From Paramuribaculum sp. (lineage in GTDB: Bacteria > Bacteroidota > Bacteroidia > Bacteroidales > Muribaculaceae), in contig VSPV01000003.1 of NCBI GenBank assembly GCA_009775605.1, positions 1 to 37,671 on the forward strand: a DNA stretch of 37,671 nt, in the 5' to 3' direction. The translations under genes were made by a program, and so were the position numbers. Positions 30,540-37,671 of the stretch are shown one piece after another. How positions within the stretch are numbered: position 1 is the first letter of the stretch; every line of letters begins with the position of its first letter. The notes below the pieces were generated by a model. The model had not been told where the DNA came from. It did no database searches and saw only the letters and a list, made by a program, of their open reading frames with translations.

Positions 30540-33236
30540 TTAACTATTTTTATGCAGGGTTCTTAAGGCTTCTCCCACGAGGAACACGGGGGAGGTGAGG
30601 CCTACAATCCAGAGCCAGTCGGAGAACGAGAGGGGTACAACGTTGAAGAATGCGCCGCCAACTGTCACTATCAGAATCTGGCCTACGAACACCACAGCGG
30701 CTATAATCAGGAATTCCCCGCAGTGACGCAGGAACAGTGCAGAGCGTCCGGAGGCGAAAGCGCGCGCGTTGAAAAGGTTCCAGAACTGGAGCATGACGAA
30801 AATAGTGAAGAAAAGGCTGAGCTCCGTTGGCGAAAGCCCGGCGTAGGCACGGGATATGGTGGAGTGCCACAGGTCTGTCATGGAATCGATGTGACTGTGC
30901 TCGAAAATGTAGAGCAATCCGATCATCGCAGCGCCGAACAGAAGGCCTACGCTCACTATGAAGCGGGTCATGGCGGGGGTGATTATGAAAGCGCGGCGCG
31001 GACGCGGTTTATCATCGAGCACTTTGCGGCTCGGGGGCAGCGAGGCGAGAGCCATGGCGGCGAAAGTATCCATCACAAGGTTGACCCACAGCATCTGTGT
31101 GACGGTAAGCGGCGCGTCGGTACCCATAAACGAGCCCACGAGCACCGTGAGGCATGCGGCCACGTTGACGGTGAGCTGGAACAGGATGAAGCGCTGTATG
31201 TTGCGGTAGAGGGAGCGCCCCCAGACAACGGCGTTGGTTATTCCGGAGAACGAGTTGTTGAGAATTGTGATGTCGCTGGCTTCCTTTGCCACTGAAGTGC
31301 CGTCGCCCATCGACAGTCCTACCTGAGCGGCTTTCAGCGCTGGAGCGTCGTTGGTGCCGTCGCCGGTCACGGCCACCACTTCTCCGTGGCTCTGGAGGGC
31401 TTCCACCAGGCGCTTTTTGTCCAGCGGACGGGCGCGTGAGATAATCTTTATGTGCTGCACGCGGCCGCGCAGTTCGTCGTCGGTCATGGCGGCGATTTCG
31501 GGGCCTGTAGCTTCGGCGGTGGAATCGTCGGCAGAGGTCCAGAGGCCTATCTGGCGGCCCATTTCGCGGGCTGTGGCCGGAGTGTCGCCTGTCACTATCT
31601 TCACTTTGATGCCGGCATGGAGACACTGACGCACCGCATCGGGCACGTCTTCCCTCACGGGGTCGCTGATGGCGGCGATGCCGTCGAAAGTCATGCCGGA
31701 TACGGACACGCGGCCGTCGGCAATCGGCTTCTCATCCTCTTTGAGCGGACGTGAGGCGAAGGCCAGGGTGCGCATTCCTCGGTTCTGGTAGCCTTCGAGA
31801 AGCGAGCGCAGGTCGGACGGCATATCCTCGCCGGGGTGACAGAGCGAATAGACTATCTCGGGCGCGCCTTTTACATAGAGCATTTTCGAGCCTCCGGGTG
31901 TGCGGACCACCGAGGCCATGTATTTGAGCTCGGTGCTGAAGGGGAGTTCCTCTTCCTTGACCGCGGCCTGACGCAGAGTGCGATAATCGCCTCCCGAGGC
32001 GTTGATCCACATAATGAGGGCTCCCTCCGTGGGATTACCTACGGGTACGGGACGGGAGGGGTCGGAGAGGTCGAGTTCGGCGGTTGAATTTATGGCCATG
32101 GCTGTCATCAGCGCCATGCGTCTTTCCTTGTCATCGGATATGCGGCCGTCAGAACCGAGGATGGTTACTTCCTCCACGGTCATGCGGTTGGCGGTGAGAG
32201 TGCCGGTTTTGTCGGTGCAGATGGTGGTGACGGCGCCCATGGTCTCGCAGGCATGGAGCTTGCGCACGAGGTTGCCGGTGCGCAGCATGCGCCGCATGCT
32301 GTAGGCAAGGCTGAGGGTTACGGCCATAGGGAGACCTTCGGGAACGGCGACCACAATGAGAGTCACAGCCATCATCACTGACTGAAGCAGATAGGCGAGG
32401 AAGCCGATCCAGTCCGTCACGGTCCAGCCGGAGTTAATAAGATACATCAGAACGCGTCCTGCTATTACCAAAGCGCCTATCACATAGCTCGCCACAGCCA
32501 CGAGGTGCCCCAGACGGTCGAGCTGCTCGTTGAGAGGTGTCTTGGTGGAGGAGTCGATTGTGGACGCCTCATAGACCTTTCCGGCCTCGGTAGCGTCGCC
32601 CACGGCTGTGACGACAGCCACGGCGTGGCCTTCCATAGTCTTGGTGCCGCGGAGCACCATGTCGGAGGGGAAGGTGGCTTCGGGGTCGAAGTGCGCCGGG
32701 TCGGTGGTCTTTGCGCAGAGTGGCTCGCCGGTGAGGGTGGATTCATCGACGTTCAGACGAACCGATTCCAGAAGCCGGGCGTCGGCCGGCACTTCCTGAC
32801 CTGCGGAGAGGTGAATCACGTCGCCCACAACCACATCGCGCCGCGGAATCTCGCGCACCGTGCCGTCGCGGAGCACCTGCACGGGCTCGTCGTCGTTGAT
32901 GCGGTTGAGCACGGCAAATTCCTTCTCGGCCTTGTATTCAAAAACGAATGCAAGCCCCGTGGCGAGAAAAATGGCCATGATGATACCCACCGGCTCGAAG
33001 AAGACTTCGGCGCTTTTTCCGAGGCTGAAATACTCATAGAAGGATATTCCTACGGATACCACGCATGCCAGAATAAGTATCTGGATGAGGGGATCGCGGA
33101 ATTTGGCGAGAAAAAGGGCGAAAAGCGATTTGCGGGGAGGGGGAGTGAGCACGTTGGCTCCGTGACGCGCACGGCTTTCGGCAGCTTGCGCCGTGGTAAG
33201 TCCCTTGAATTCCGGTGTATGGTCAGTGGATGACAT
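30540..33236 (-). CDS. P-type Ca2+-translocating ATPase
   Basis: An 898-residue P2-type ATPase of the PMCA/SERCA-like group, expected to export Ca2+ across the inner membrane. The N-terminal cation-ATPase domain starts LTTAQAAESRARHGANVL. Actuator motif: LTGEP. Ion-site helix M4: VAVPEGLPMAVTLS. Phosphorylation site: CTDKTGTLT. Nucleotide domain: VKGAPEI. Hinge: VTGDGTNDAPALKAAQVG. M5-M6 follow with VNVAACLTVLVG and LWVNLVMDTFAAMALA, where the Asn and Asp are typical Ca2+ ligands. About ten membrane helices are expected. Monocistronic, with the repeat copies lying on either side. Ca2+ is assigned from motifs; Mn2+ cannot be excluded. Confidence 0.93.
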   Translation of the reverse strand: MSSTDHTPEFKGLTTAQAAESRARHGANVLTPPPRKSLFALFLAKFRDPLIQILILACVVSVGISFYEYFSLGKSAEVFFEPVGIIMAIFLATGLAFVFEYKAEKEFAVLNRINDDEPVQVLRDGTVREIPRRDVVVGDVIHLSAGQEVPADARLLESVRLNVDESTLTGEPLCAKTTDPAHFDPEATFPSDMVLRGTKTMEGHAVAVVTAVGDATEAGKVYEASTIDSSTKTPLNEQLDRLGHLVAVASYVIGALVIAGRVLMYLINSGWTVTDWIGFLAYLLQSVMMAVTLIVVAVPEGLPMAVTLSLAYSMRRMLRTGNLVRKLHACETMGAVTTICTDKTGTLTANRMTVEEVTILGSDGRISDDKERRMALMTAMAINSTAELDLSDPSRPVPVGNPTEGALIMWINASGGDYRTLRQAAVKEEELPFSTELKYMASVVRTPGGSKMLYVKGAPEIVYSLCHPGEDMPSDLRSLLEGYQNRGMRTLAFASRPLKEDEKPIADGRVSVSGMTFDGIAAISDPVREDVPDAVRQCLHAGIKVKIVTGDTPATAREMGRQIGLWTSADDSTAEATGPEIAAMTDDELRGRVQHIKIISRARPLDKKRLVEALQSHGEVVAVTGDGTNDAPALKAAQVGLSMGDGTSVAKEASDITILNNSFSGITNAVVWGRSLYRNIQRFILFQLTVNVAACLTVLVGSFMGTDAPLTVTQMLWVNLVMDTFAAMALASLPPSRKVLDDKPRPRRAFIITPAMTRFIVSVGLLFGAAMIGLLYIFEHSHIDSMTDLWHSTISRAYAGLSPTELSLFFTIFVMLQFWNLFNARAFASGRSALFLRHCGEFLIIAAVVFVGQILIVTVGGAFFNVVPLSFSDWLWIVGLTSPVFLVGEALRTLHKNS

Positions 33237-33270
33237 GTCTGTTTTTTTGGTTATGTGGATAAAAACTCTG

Positions 33271-33278
33271 CAAAAGTA
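33271..33278 (-). promoter_or_regulatory. Promoter -7 box of the Ca2+ ATPase
   Basis: TACTTTTG on the minus strand, 35 bases before the ATG. A second box, TATTTTTG (33328-33321), lies upstream. Neither has a good TTG partner. Confidence 0.45.
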
Positions 33279-33403
33279 CTATATAATGGCCACCCGATGG
33301 GGCGTGAAATGAAAATTTCACAAAAATATTACAAAATCTTGTCTGCACCGTTGCGGTAGAGTAATTAGGCTCCGGAAAAATATGTGCTGCTAACCCACAA
33401 AAA

Positions 33404-33487
33404 GTAGGGCTGCTCCATGGAGCAGCCTATAATGGTTTTAATGTCAATGTATTGGCGGTCAGCGGATGCACGAGCGTGCATCCCTAC
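33404..33487. repeat. Double-hairpin repeat element, copy 2
   Basis: Same architecture as copy 1: GTAGGG start, identical 20-base palindrome (33408-33427), identical right hairpin (33464-33483) and CCCTAC end. Total 84 bases because the spacer between modules is shorter and different in sequence. Same orientation as copy 1. Confidence 0.85.
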
Positions 33488-33540
33488 AGAGAGAGCGGGA
33501 ATTTTGCAACTCTCTCTCTTGTCGGGAGGGTGTATCCGAA

Positions 33541-34104
33541 TTATCCGGCGAAGGATTTGAGCACTTCGGTGAGGAATTCAGAACGGTGCTCGGCTGTTCC
33601 GGAAGAGATGTGGTCGCAGTTGAACCATGTTACTTCGTTCATTCCCACTGTCTCGAGGACGAGGGGCTTGAAGTAGCCGTCGATAAAAGGCTCGATGATG
33701 GCGGAATCTTCCTCAGAGGTGGTGATTACCGTGGTGCGGTGTATGTCGAGGCATGGCATCAGCGCGCCCTCGGGAGTGGTGTCGTAGATAATGCCTTTGA
33801 GGAAAGTGCGGTCGAAGAAGCCTTTGAGCATGGCAGGCATCATTCCCCACCATATGGGGAAGATGAAGACAATCTCGGATGTGCGCTGCAGCATTTCGTC
33901 GTAATGTTTCACCTGTTCGTCCAGAGTTTTTCCCTGCGAGTAGACCGCAAGGTCGTTGACTCCGAGCACGGGGTCGAAGTGCTCGTCGTAGAGGTTTATC
34001 ACCTGGTAATCGCGGCCGTTGTCGGTGAGTTCCTTCGTGACGGCGTTGAGAATGGCATGGTTGAAGCTCTTGTCGTAAGGATGGCAGTAAACGATGGTAA
34101 TCAT
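33541..34104 (-). CDS. Flavodoxin-fold NAD(P)H-quinone oxidoreductase
   Basis: A 187-residue member of the KefF/MdaB/NQO1-like family, expected to use FMN or FAD to reduce quinones by two electrons in the cytoplasm. Recognised by the start ITIVYCHPYDKSFNHAIL, the loop IVFIFPIWWGMMPAMLKGFFDRTF that binds the flavin, and the later TTVITTSE segment. Stands alone on the minus strand; no TAnnTTTG box was found directly upstream. The physiological acceptor is unknown. Confidence 0.88.
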   Translation of the reverse strand: MITIVYCHPYDKSFNHAILNAVTKELTDNGRDYQVINLYDEHFDPVLGVNDLAVYSQGKTLDEQVKHYDEMLQRTSEIVFIFPIWWGMMPAMLKGFFDRTFLKGIIYDTTPEGALMPCLDIHRTTVITTSEEDSAIIEPFIDGYFKPLVLETVGMNEVTWFNCDHISSGTAEHRSEFLTEVLKSFAG

Positions 34105-34150
34105 GACGGACTAATTTTTGCAGTGTGAGTATTAAGGCCTGTATAAGGCT

Positions 34151-34187
34151 GTAACAAACGAGGGCCGGAAAAAGTTCCGGTCCTCGT
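34151..34187 (-). terminator. Terminator of the TraB-ABC-GntR unit
   Basis: ACGAGGGCCGGAA (34158-34170) pairs with TTCCGGTCCTCGT (34175-34187), 13 bp including one G-U, loop AAAG. On the minus strand it is followed by TTGTTAC, a short T-rich tail. Confidence 0.7.
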
Positions 34188-34213
34188 GAAAAATAGTATG
34201 AAAAAGTTGTTAC

Positions 34214-34609
34214 CTATTGCTGCTGTGTTGGTTCCGGGGCGTCAGCCGCGCGGTTCTTGCGTGCTTTCCAGTGCTCTACAACACTGTCCATGCTTATACC
34301 GAGCATATCCATTTCGGAAAAGAGATGGTCAAGAGTCTCGGAGAAGAACTGTTCGCGGCGTATGCGGTCAACCTGCGATTCGGCGTCGTCGGCCAGAAAG
34401 AACCCCATTCCTCTTTTGGGGTAAATCACTCCGGCATCCTGCAGGAAATCGAAGGCTTTTATCACCGTGTGGGTGTTGACCGCCATCTGCAGAGCCATTT
34501 CCCTGACGGACGGAACCTTCTCGCCCGGCAGCCACTTGCGCGTGAGAATGCAGGCGAAGCAATAGTCGACAATCTGTCGGTATATTGGTTTGTCGGTCTT
34601 GAAGTCCAT
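34214..34609 (-). CDS. GntR-family regulator, YtrA type
   Basis: A 131-residue repressor-like protein. The winged helix occupies residues 1-72 (PIYRQIVDYCFACILTRKW, GEKVPSVREMALQMAVNTHTV, YPKRGMGFFL). The C-terminal part is a short helical dimerisation tail, as in the YtrA subfamily that controls adjacent ABC exporters. It is the last gene of the unit, 10 bases after the permease, so it probably regulates that unit. The last residues (APEPTQQQ) are low complexity. Confidence 0.92.
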   Translation of the reverse strand: MDFKTDKPIYRQIVDYCFACILTRKWLPGEKVPSVREMALQMAVNTHTVIKAFDFLQDAGVIYPKRGMGFFLADDAESQVDRIRREQFFSETLDHLFSEMDMLGISMDSVVEHWKARKNRAADAPEPTQQQ

Positions 34610-34619
34610 TTACTACTGG

Positions 34620-35402
34620 TTAATACTGATTTCTGCGGATAGCGCGGGCTGTGAGCCAGCAGAAGATAATGTCGATAATTAGTCCGATGACTGAAATTGA
34701 AATGGTCAGCGGCCGTAAGACGTCGATGAATTCGGTTTTGAAGGCATCTTTGTCCATCCCCGAGGCGATGTCGGTAAGTGCAAACCATATTCCGAACACT
34801 ATGCCTGCTATGGCCGGAACCATTATGGACACAATGGTCCAGATGATGGAATAGAGCACACGGCGCTTGCGGAAGAAAAATACACAGAATGTGCAGACAG
34901 CCACCGGCATCAGGGTGGAGCACAGCGAGATGGCCTGCATGAAAAAGGTGTTGTCGGCAAGGAGGTCGCGAAGCACTTCCTGGGCTTCCTGGTCGTCGGC
35001 CAGGGTCATGGCATAGTCGGGGAAGAAGATATAAGTGACTATGAACTTAGGGAAGAGAATCAGGAAGGGCATTACCACGAGATTGTAGAGAAGCACGAAT
35101 GTAGTCTTCTCGGAAGTGCGTGCTGGAATCATGGTCTCTATCTCCTGATTTGACTTCATGGCGAAGACCAGAGGCCCGAAGTTAAGCAGAAGCGACATCG
35201 GCATCGAGAGAAAACCGGTGAGGATGAGCGCCCAGCCGGCATGGCCTTTGCAAAGGGTGATGAGTATGCCTGCCACAAGTGAAATGGCCGGATAGAGGAT
35301 TACCTGCATTCTTACGGTGGGCCAGTAATAGCGGGCCACCATCGCGAGTCGGCCGAAGGAAAAACGGTCGGCGGGATATGTTGTGATTGAGTTCATGATC
35401 AT
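34620..35402 (-). CDS. ABC transporter permease-like membrane protein
   Basis: A 260-residue protein with about six hydrophobic segments: YPAISLVAGILITL, ALILTGFLSMPMSLLLNF, LVVMPFLILFPKFIVTYIFF, SLCSTLMPVAVCTFCVFFF, IIWTIVSIMVPAIAGIVFGI and LTISISVIGLIIDIIFCWL. Sequence similarity to a named family is not obvious; the permease role is inferred from position between an ABC ATPase (overlap ATGA at 35399-35402) and a YtrA-type regulator. The substrate is unknown. Confidence 0.8.
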   Translation of the reverse strand: MIMNSITTYPADRFSFGRLAMVARYYWPTVRMQVILYPAISLVAGILITLCKGHAGWALILTGFLSMPMSLLLNFGPLVFAMKSNQEIETMIPARTSEKTTFVLLYNLVVMPFLILFPKFIVTYIFFPDYAMTLADDQEAQEVLRDLLADNTFFMQAISLCSTLMPVAVCTFCVFFFRKRRVLYSIIWTIVSIMVPAIAGIVFGIWFALTDIASGMDKDAFKTEFIDVLRPLTISISVIGLIIDIIFCWLTARAIRRNQY

Positions 35403-36232
35403 TCGGCGTTAAGGATTGAAAGAATGCTTTCGCTGCTCGGCGAATGGAGGGCCGAGTAGAGCAGGAGGAAGTCGAGGTCGGTGGGGTTTTCGGGATCGGC
35501 CGGAAGAATGGCGTGGAAGAGACCCTGAAGCTGGGTGGAGTAGAGTGCGTTCTCCACCGGCAGACGGTCGGTGACGAATGCCAGACGGCGGGTGATGTCC
35601 CAGGTGGACATGGCCGTAAGCATCTTTCCCCGGTTTATCACCATCACGCCTTCTATGAGGTTCATGAAGTCCCACACCACATGAGTGGAGATGATCACGG
35701 TCTGTTCCGGGAGGATGAAACGTCCCAGAAGTTCAAGAAGAATCTGACGGGAGGATATGTCGAGTCCGTTGGCCGGCTCGTCGAGAAGCAGAATGTCGGT
35801 CTGCAGGGCGAGCACATAGGCAAGCTGCGCTTTTTTGCGGTTGCCGAGCGACATGTGGGCCAGCTTTTCATAGCCCGTCATGCCGAAAGCGTCGAGACAC
35901 TGGCGCAGCACGTCGGGAGAAAAGCGAGGGTAGAAGTCGGAGCAGCGCCGGGCCATCTCGTTGATTGACGATGCGGGAAACATGGTGTCGTCGGCCATGA
36001 TGCACACCTTTGAAAGGGTGGCGGGGGAGCGGAGAGAAGTGTCGACGCCGTCTACAAGGCATTCTCCGGACTCGGGGAACCTCAGGCCCGCTATGATGTG
36101 AAGCAGGGTTGTTTTTCCGGCTCCGTTCTCTCCCAGGAGGAGATGCAGACCGGTAGGAACAGTCACGTTGATGCTGTCGAGAGCTTTTTCGCCCTTGCGG
36201 TAGCTGTAGGAAACGTTGTTGAGCTGAAGCAT
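35399..36232 (-). CDS. ABC transporter ATP-binding protein
   Basis: A 277-residue ATPase. Walker A is LLGENGAGKTTLLH; Q-loop region MADDTMFPASS; the signature reads MSLGNRKK rather than LSGGQ, a variant frequent in YtrB/BcrA-like exporters; Walker B is ILLLDEPANGLD; the H-loop is VIISTHVVWD. About 60 C-terminal residues after the core are less conserved. It lies 29 bases after the TraB/GumN gene and overlaps the permease. Function of the exporter is not determined; antimicrobial or envelope-stress roles are known for relatives. Confidence 0.93.
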   Translation of the reverse strand: MLQLNNVSYSYRKGEKALDSINVTVPTGLHLLLGENGAGKTTLLHIIAGLRFPESGECLVDGVDTSLRSPATLSKVCIMADDTMFPASSINEMARRCSDFYPRFSPDVLRQCLDAFGMTGYEKLAHMSLGNRKKAQLAYVLALQTDILLLDEPANGLDISSRQILLELLGRFILPEQTVIISTHVVWDFMNLIEGVMVINRGKMLTAMSTWDITRRLAFVTDRLPVENALYSTQLQGLFHAILPADPENPTDLDFLLLYSALHSPSSESILSILNAE

Positions 36233-36261
36233 TATATTATCTCGTATAATGGTTTATATCG

Positions 36262-37152
36262 TTACTGGGTGATGGAACTCTCGGCCGGTTCCACAGTGTA
36301 GCCTTTGGAGCGCAGCAGATTGATGATTCCGCTGGGGCCCGGGAGATGTCCGGCGCCTACGGCTATGAACATGGGAGCGGTGGTGAGGGCTCCTATCAGA
36401 AAGTTTACCCATGCCTGGTTGCGGCTGGTGATTAGGGTTTCGGCCTCTTCAGGAGTCATGCCTGTCTCGGGATCGTTCATCAGGGCGTGCAGACGCTCGA
36501 GATCTCCGGCGGTATATGCCCGGGTGAGTTCGCGGGTGAAAAGGCGCAGTTTACCGTCGAGCCTCACGGATTTCATAAGGTCGGCGGCCTGGCGTGCTAC
36601 CGGCGAGCCATAGAGCAGTTTGATCTGGAAGGCGATTGTCTCGAGACCGTCTACTTTTTTGCCAAGCTCGGTAGCCTTGGTCTGAATCAGCGCGTCGAGC
36701 TGCCGCGCGGGGTTGAATCCCGGAAATACGGCGAGAGAGCGGAGCGCTTCGAGCTGAGTGGAGATCATTGCAGGCTTGAAAGCTGAGAACATCGCGGGGT
36801 TCACGGGGGTGCCGGCGTAAGAGGTGAGGAGTGTGCCGATGGAGTCGAGCTGGGCGGTGGTGAGAATGTCGGTAAGGGTAGAGTCGGCAGGAGCCTGCAG
36901 CGCTGCCATCACTTCGTTTTGGGCCGAAGCCATGTCGGAGAGCAGAACCTCGCCGTATACGCAGTCTACCGCCTGGAGCGCGGCGTCGATCGAGGGATGA
37001 GCGGAGAGGATGGAATCGGAGGGCGCGAGGTGATGGGTTCCGAAGATGTACGACGGACGTTCTATGCCGTTGCCCGACACTTTCCAGAGAAGTTGTGCCT
37101 GAACCTGAACAGAAAGGATGGTCACCAAGGCAATGAGCAATGTTTTTTTCAT
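36262..37152 (-). CDS. Exported TraB/GumN-family protein
   Basis: A 296-residue protein from the ATG at 37152, with a signal peptide (MKKTLLIALVTILSVQVQAQ). The paired family motifs are visible: GTHHLAPSDS near the N terminus and GAGHLPGPSGIINLLRSKGY near the C terminus, each with the conserved Gly-x-x-His. Members of this family include putative metalloproteases related to TIKI and to GumN; activity in bacteria is mostly untested. The open frame extends to 37206, but a promoter lies at 37209-37239, so the shorter start is used. It heads the unit with the ABC transporter and GntR regulator. Confidence 0.9.
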   Translation of the reverse strand: MKKTLLIALVTILSVQVQAQLLWKVSGNGIERPSYIFGTHHLAPSDSILSAHPSIDAALQAVDCVYGEVLLSDMASAQNEVMAALQAPADSTLTDILTTAQLDSIGTLLTSYAGTPVNPAMFSAFKPAMISTQLEALRSLAVFPGFNPARQLDALIQTKATELGKKVDGLETIAFQIKLLYGSPVARQAADLMKSVRLDGKLRLFTRELTRAYTAGDLERLHALMNDPETGMTPEEAETLITSRNQAWVNFLIGALTTAPMFIAVGAGHLPGPSGIINLLRSKGYTVEPAESSITQ

Positions 37153-37208
37153 AACGGATGACAATGATTTGTTGTGGTTATATGGTGTTGTAGTGAAGTA
37201 CAACACTG

Positions 37209-37239
37209 CAAAGGTATGGAAGAATTTTGTATCTCCAAA
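37209..37239 (-). promoter_or_regulatory. Promoter of the TraB-ABC-GntR unit
   Basis: On the minus strand TTTG (37239-37236), 19 bases, TACCTTTG (37216-37209). A 22-base A/T palindrome (37237-37258) overlaps its upstream edge. Confidence 0.75.
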
Positions 37240-37386
37240 TTTTTTTCGAAAAAAATTTTAAAGAATCCCAATTTTTTTTGCCTCGCAATAATAAAAGAGG
37301 TATTTTTTTATTCACAAGGAGAGTGGTTATTCCGTTGGGATTGCGTAATTTATCCGGAGTCACAGGAGAATTATATAGACTACTAT

Positions 37387-37560
37387 ATGGCCAAGAATTT
37401 GTATGTATTGGAGGTCAATACATACAATCAGGCTGAGCCTGAAGGCCGTCGCTCTCATCAACAAGGTAGCCATGTGGCTCTTGTTCCGCAGGGCGTCGCT
37501 TATCCAGATACAGATTACAATACAACGGATGAGGAGTGGTTCTGGCAGGCGCCTGAATGA
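37387..37560 (+). CDS. Uncertain small ORF (57 aa)
   Basis: From the ATG at 37387 the frame encodes a hydrophilic 57-residue peptide (MAKNLYVLEVNTYNQAEPEG, later PDTDYNTTDEEWFWQAPE). The frame is open further upstream, but that part lies in the A/T-rich promoter area of the opposite gene and looks non-coding. A second frame from 37403 is open to the window edge with more GC-rich third positions, so the true coding frame, if any, is unclear. No family is recognised. Confidence 0.3.
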   Translation: MAKNLYVLEVNTYNQAEPEGRRSHQQGSHVALVPQGVAYPDTDYNTTDEEWFWQAPE

Positions 37561-37615
37561 TGTTTTTTGGGGAAAGTTATGGATAATCGCTGTGGTTCAA
37601 ACGGAGAGTGACAGT

Positions 37616-37671
37616 CTAAAGCAAGTCGAAGAAGAGCATACGTGTGCGAAGTTCTTCGTCGGCGGCAATCC
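37616..37671 (-). CDS. C-terminal end of a gene running off the window
   Basis: Read on the minus strand from the edge, the frame gives IAADEELRTRMLFFDLL followed by TAG (37618-37616). The composition and codon use are like the other genes and it would be the last codons of a protein whose body lies beyond 37671. Too short to identify. Confidence 0.5.
   Translation of the reverse strand, partial: IAADEELRTRMLFFDLL

Larger units (their letters stand above)
33237..33540. other. 304-base gene-free stretch
   Basis: It contains the ATPase promoter and copy 2 of the double-hairpin repeat. An AGAGAGAG / CTCTCTCT inverted repeat begins at 33489, after the stop of the flavodoxin-fold gene on the minus strand, and may act as a weak terminator. 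Nothing else is evident. Confidence 0.7.

Noticed and set aside
37237..37258. 22-base perfect A/T palindrome (AAA, seven T, CG, seven A, TTT)
   Set aside because: A/T-rich palindromes of this kind arise easily next to promoters; it could be an upstream promoter element, but there is no independent support for an operator.

Overview
The window looks like a chromosomal segment of a Bacteroidales gut bacterium, most likely a Muribaculaceae-type genome. The evidence is high GC with frequent ATA isoleucine codons, and recurring Bacteroidetes promoters: a TAnnTTTG -7 box, in six cases with TTG or TTTG 19-20 bases upstream. Gene content also fits (HU, MgtE, PepT, RsmA, GH20, DUF349 and sulfatase homologues typical of the order). 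The family-level assignment is an inference. No rRNA, tRNA, CRISPR array, transposase or phage gene was seen.

Layout. (1) 1-3771: a low-complexity 9-bp repeat array with a GC hairpin, then a two-gene plus-strand unit: an exported Ser-type sulfatase and an exported FGE-like/sialidase-like fusion. (2) 3772-6393: a promoter, a methionine-rich leader peptide and an intrinsic terminator precede metX and hom, which looks like a methionine operon controlled by attenuation. (3) 6394-9394: a structured inverted-repeat element, then a minus-strand pair: a five-repeat DUF349 protein and a polyprenyl-phosphate sugar-1-phosphate transferase. (4) 9395-12479: a small conserved-looking protein, a possible 31-residue ORF and a two-component system. 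(5) 12480-17015: a minus-strand pair of large exported proteins of unknown function, one a lipoprotein. (6) 17130-21951: a minus-strand operon of two rhomboid proteases, a membrane-anchored EEP-fold protein and an M3 peptidase. (7) 22058-22499: HU with its own promoter and terminator. (8) 22554-29066: two minus-strand units, pepT-miaA-GH20 and rsmA-mgtE. (9) 29325-33278: an NlpC/P60 hydrolase and a P-type Ca2+ ATPase flanked by two copies of a double-hairpin repeat. (10) 33541-37239: a flavodoxin-fold oxidoreductase, then a unit of TraB/GumN protein, ABC ATPase, ABC permease and GntR regulator. (11) The right edge holds an uncertain small ORF and the last codons of a minus-strand gene.

Most genes are housekeeping. 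The least routine items are the Met-rich leader/attenuator before metX-hom, the FGE-like domain that has lost the FGE cysteines and sits beside a Ser-type sulfatase, the paired exported proteins of region 5, and the dispersed double-hairpin element. Nothing here is convincingly a wholly new multi-gene system.
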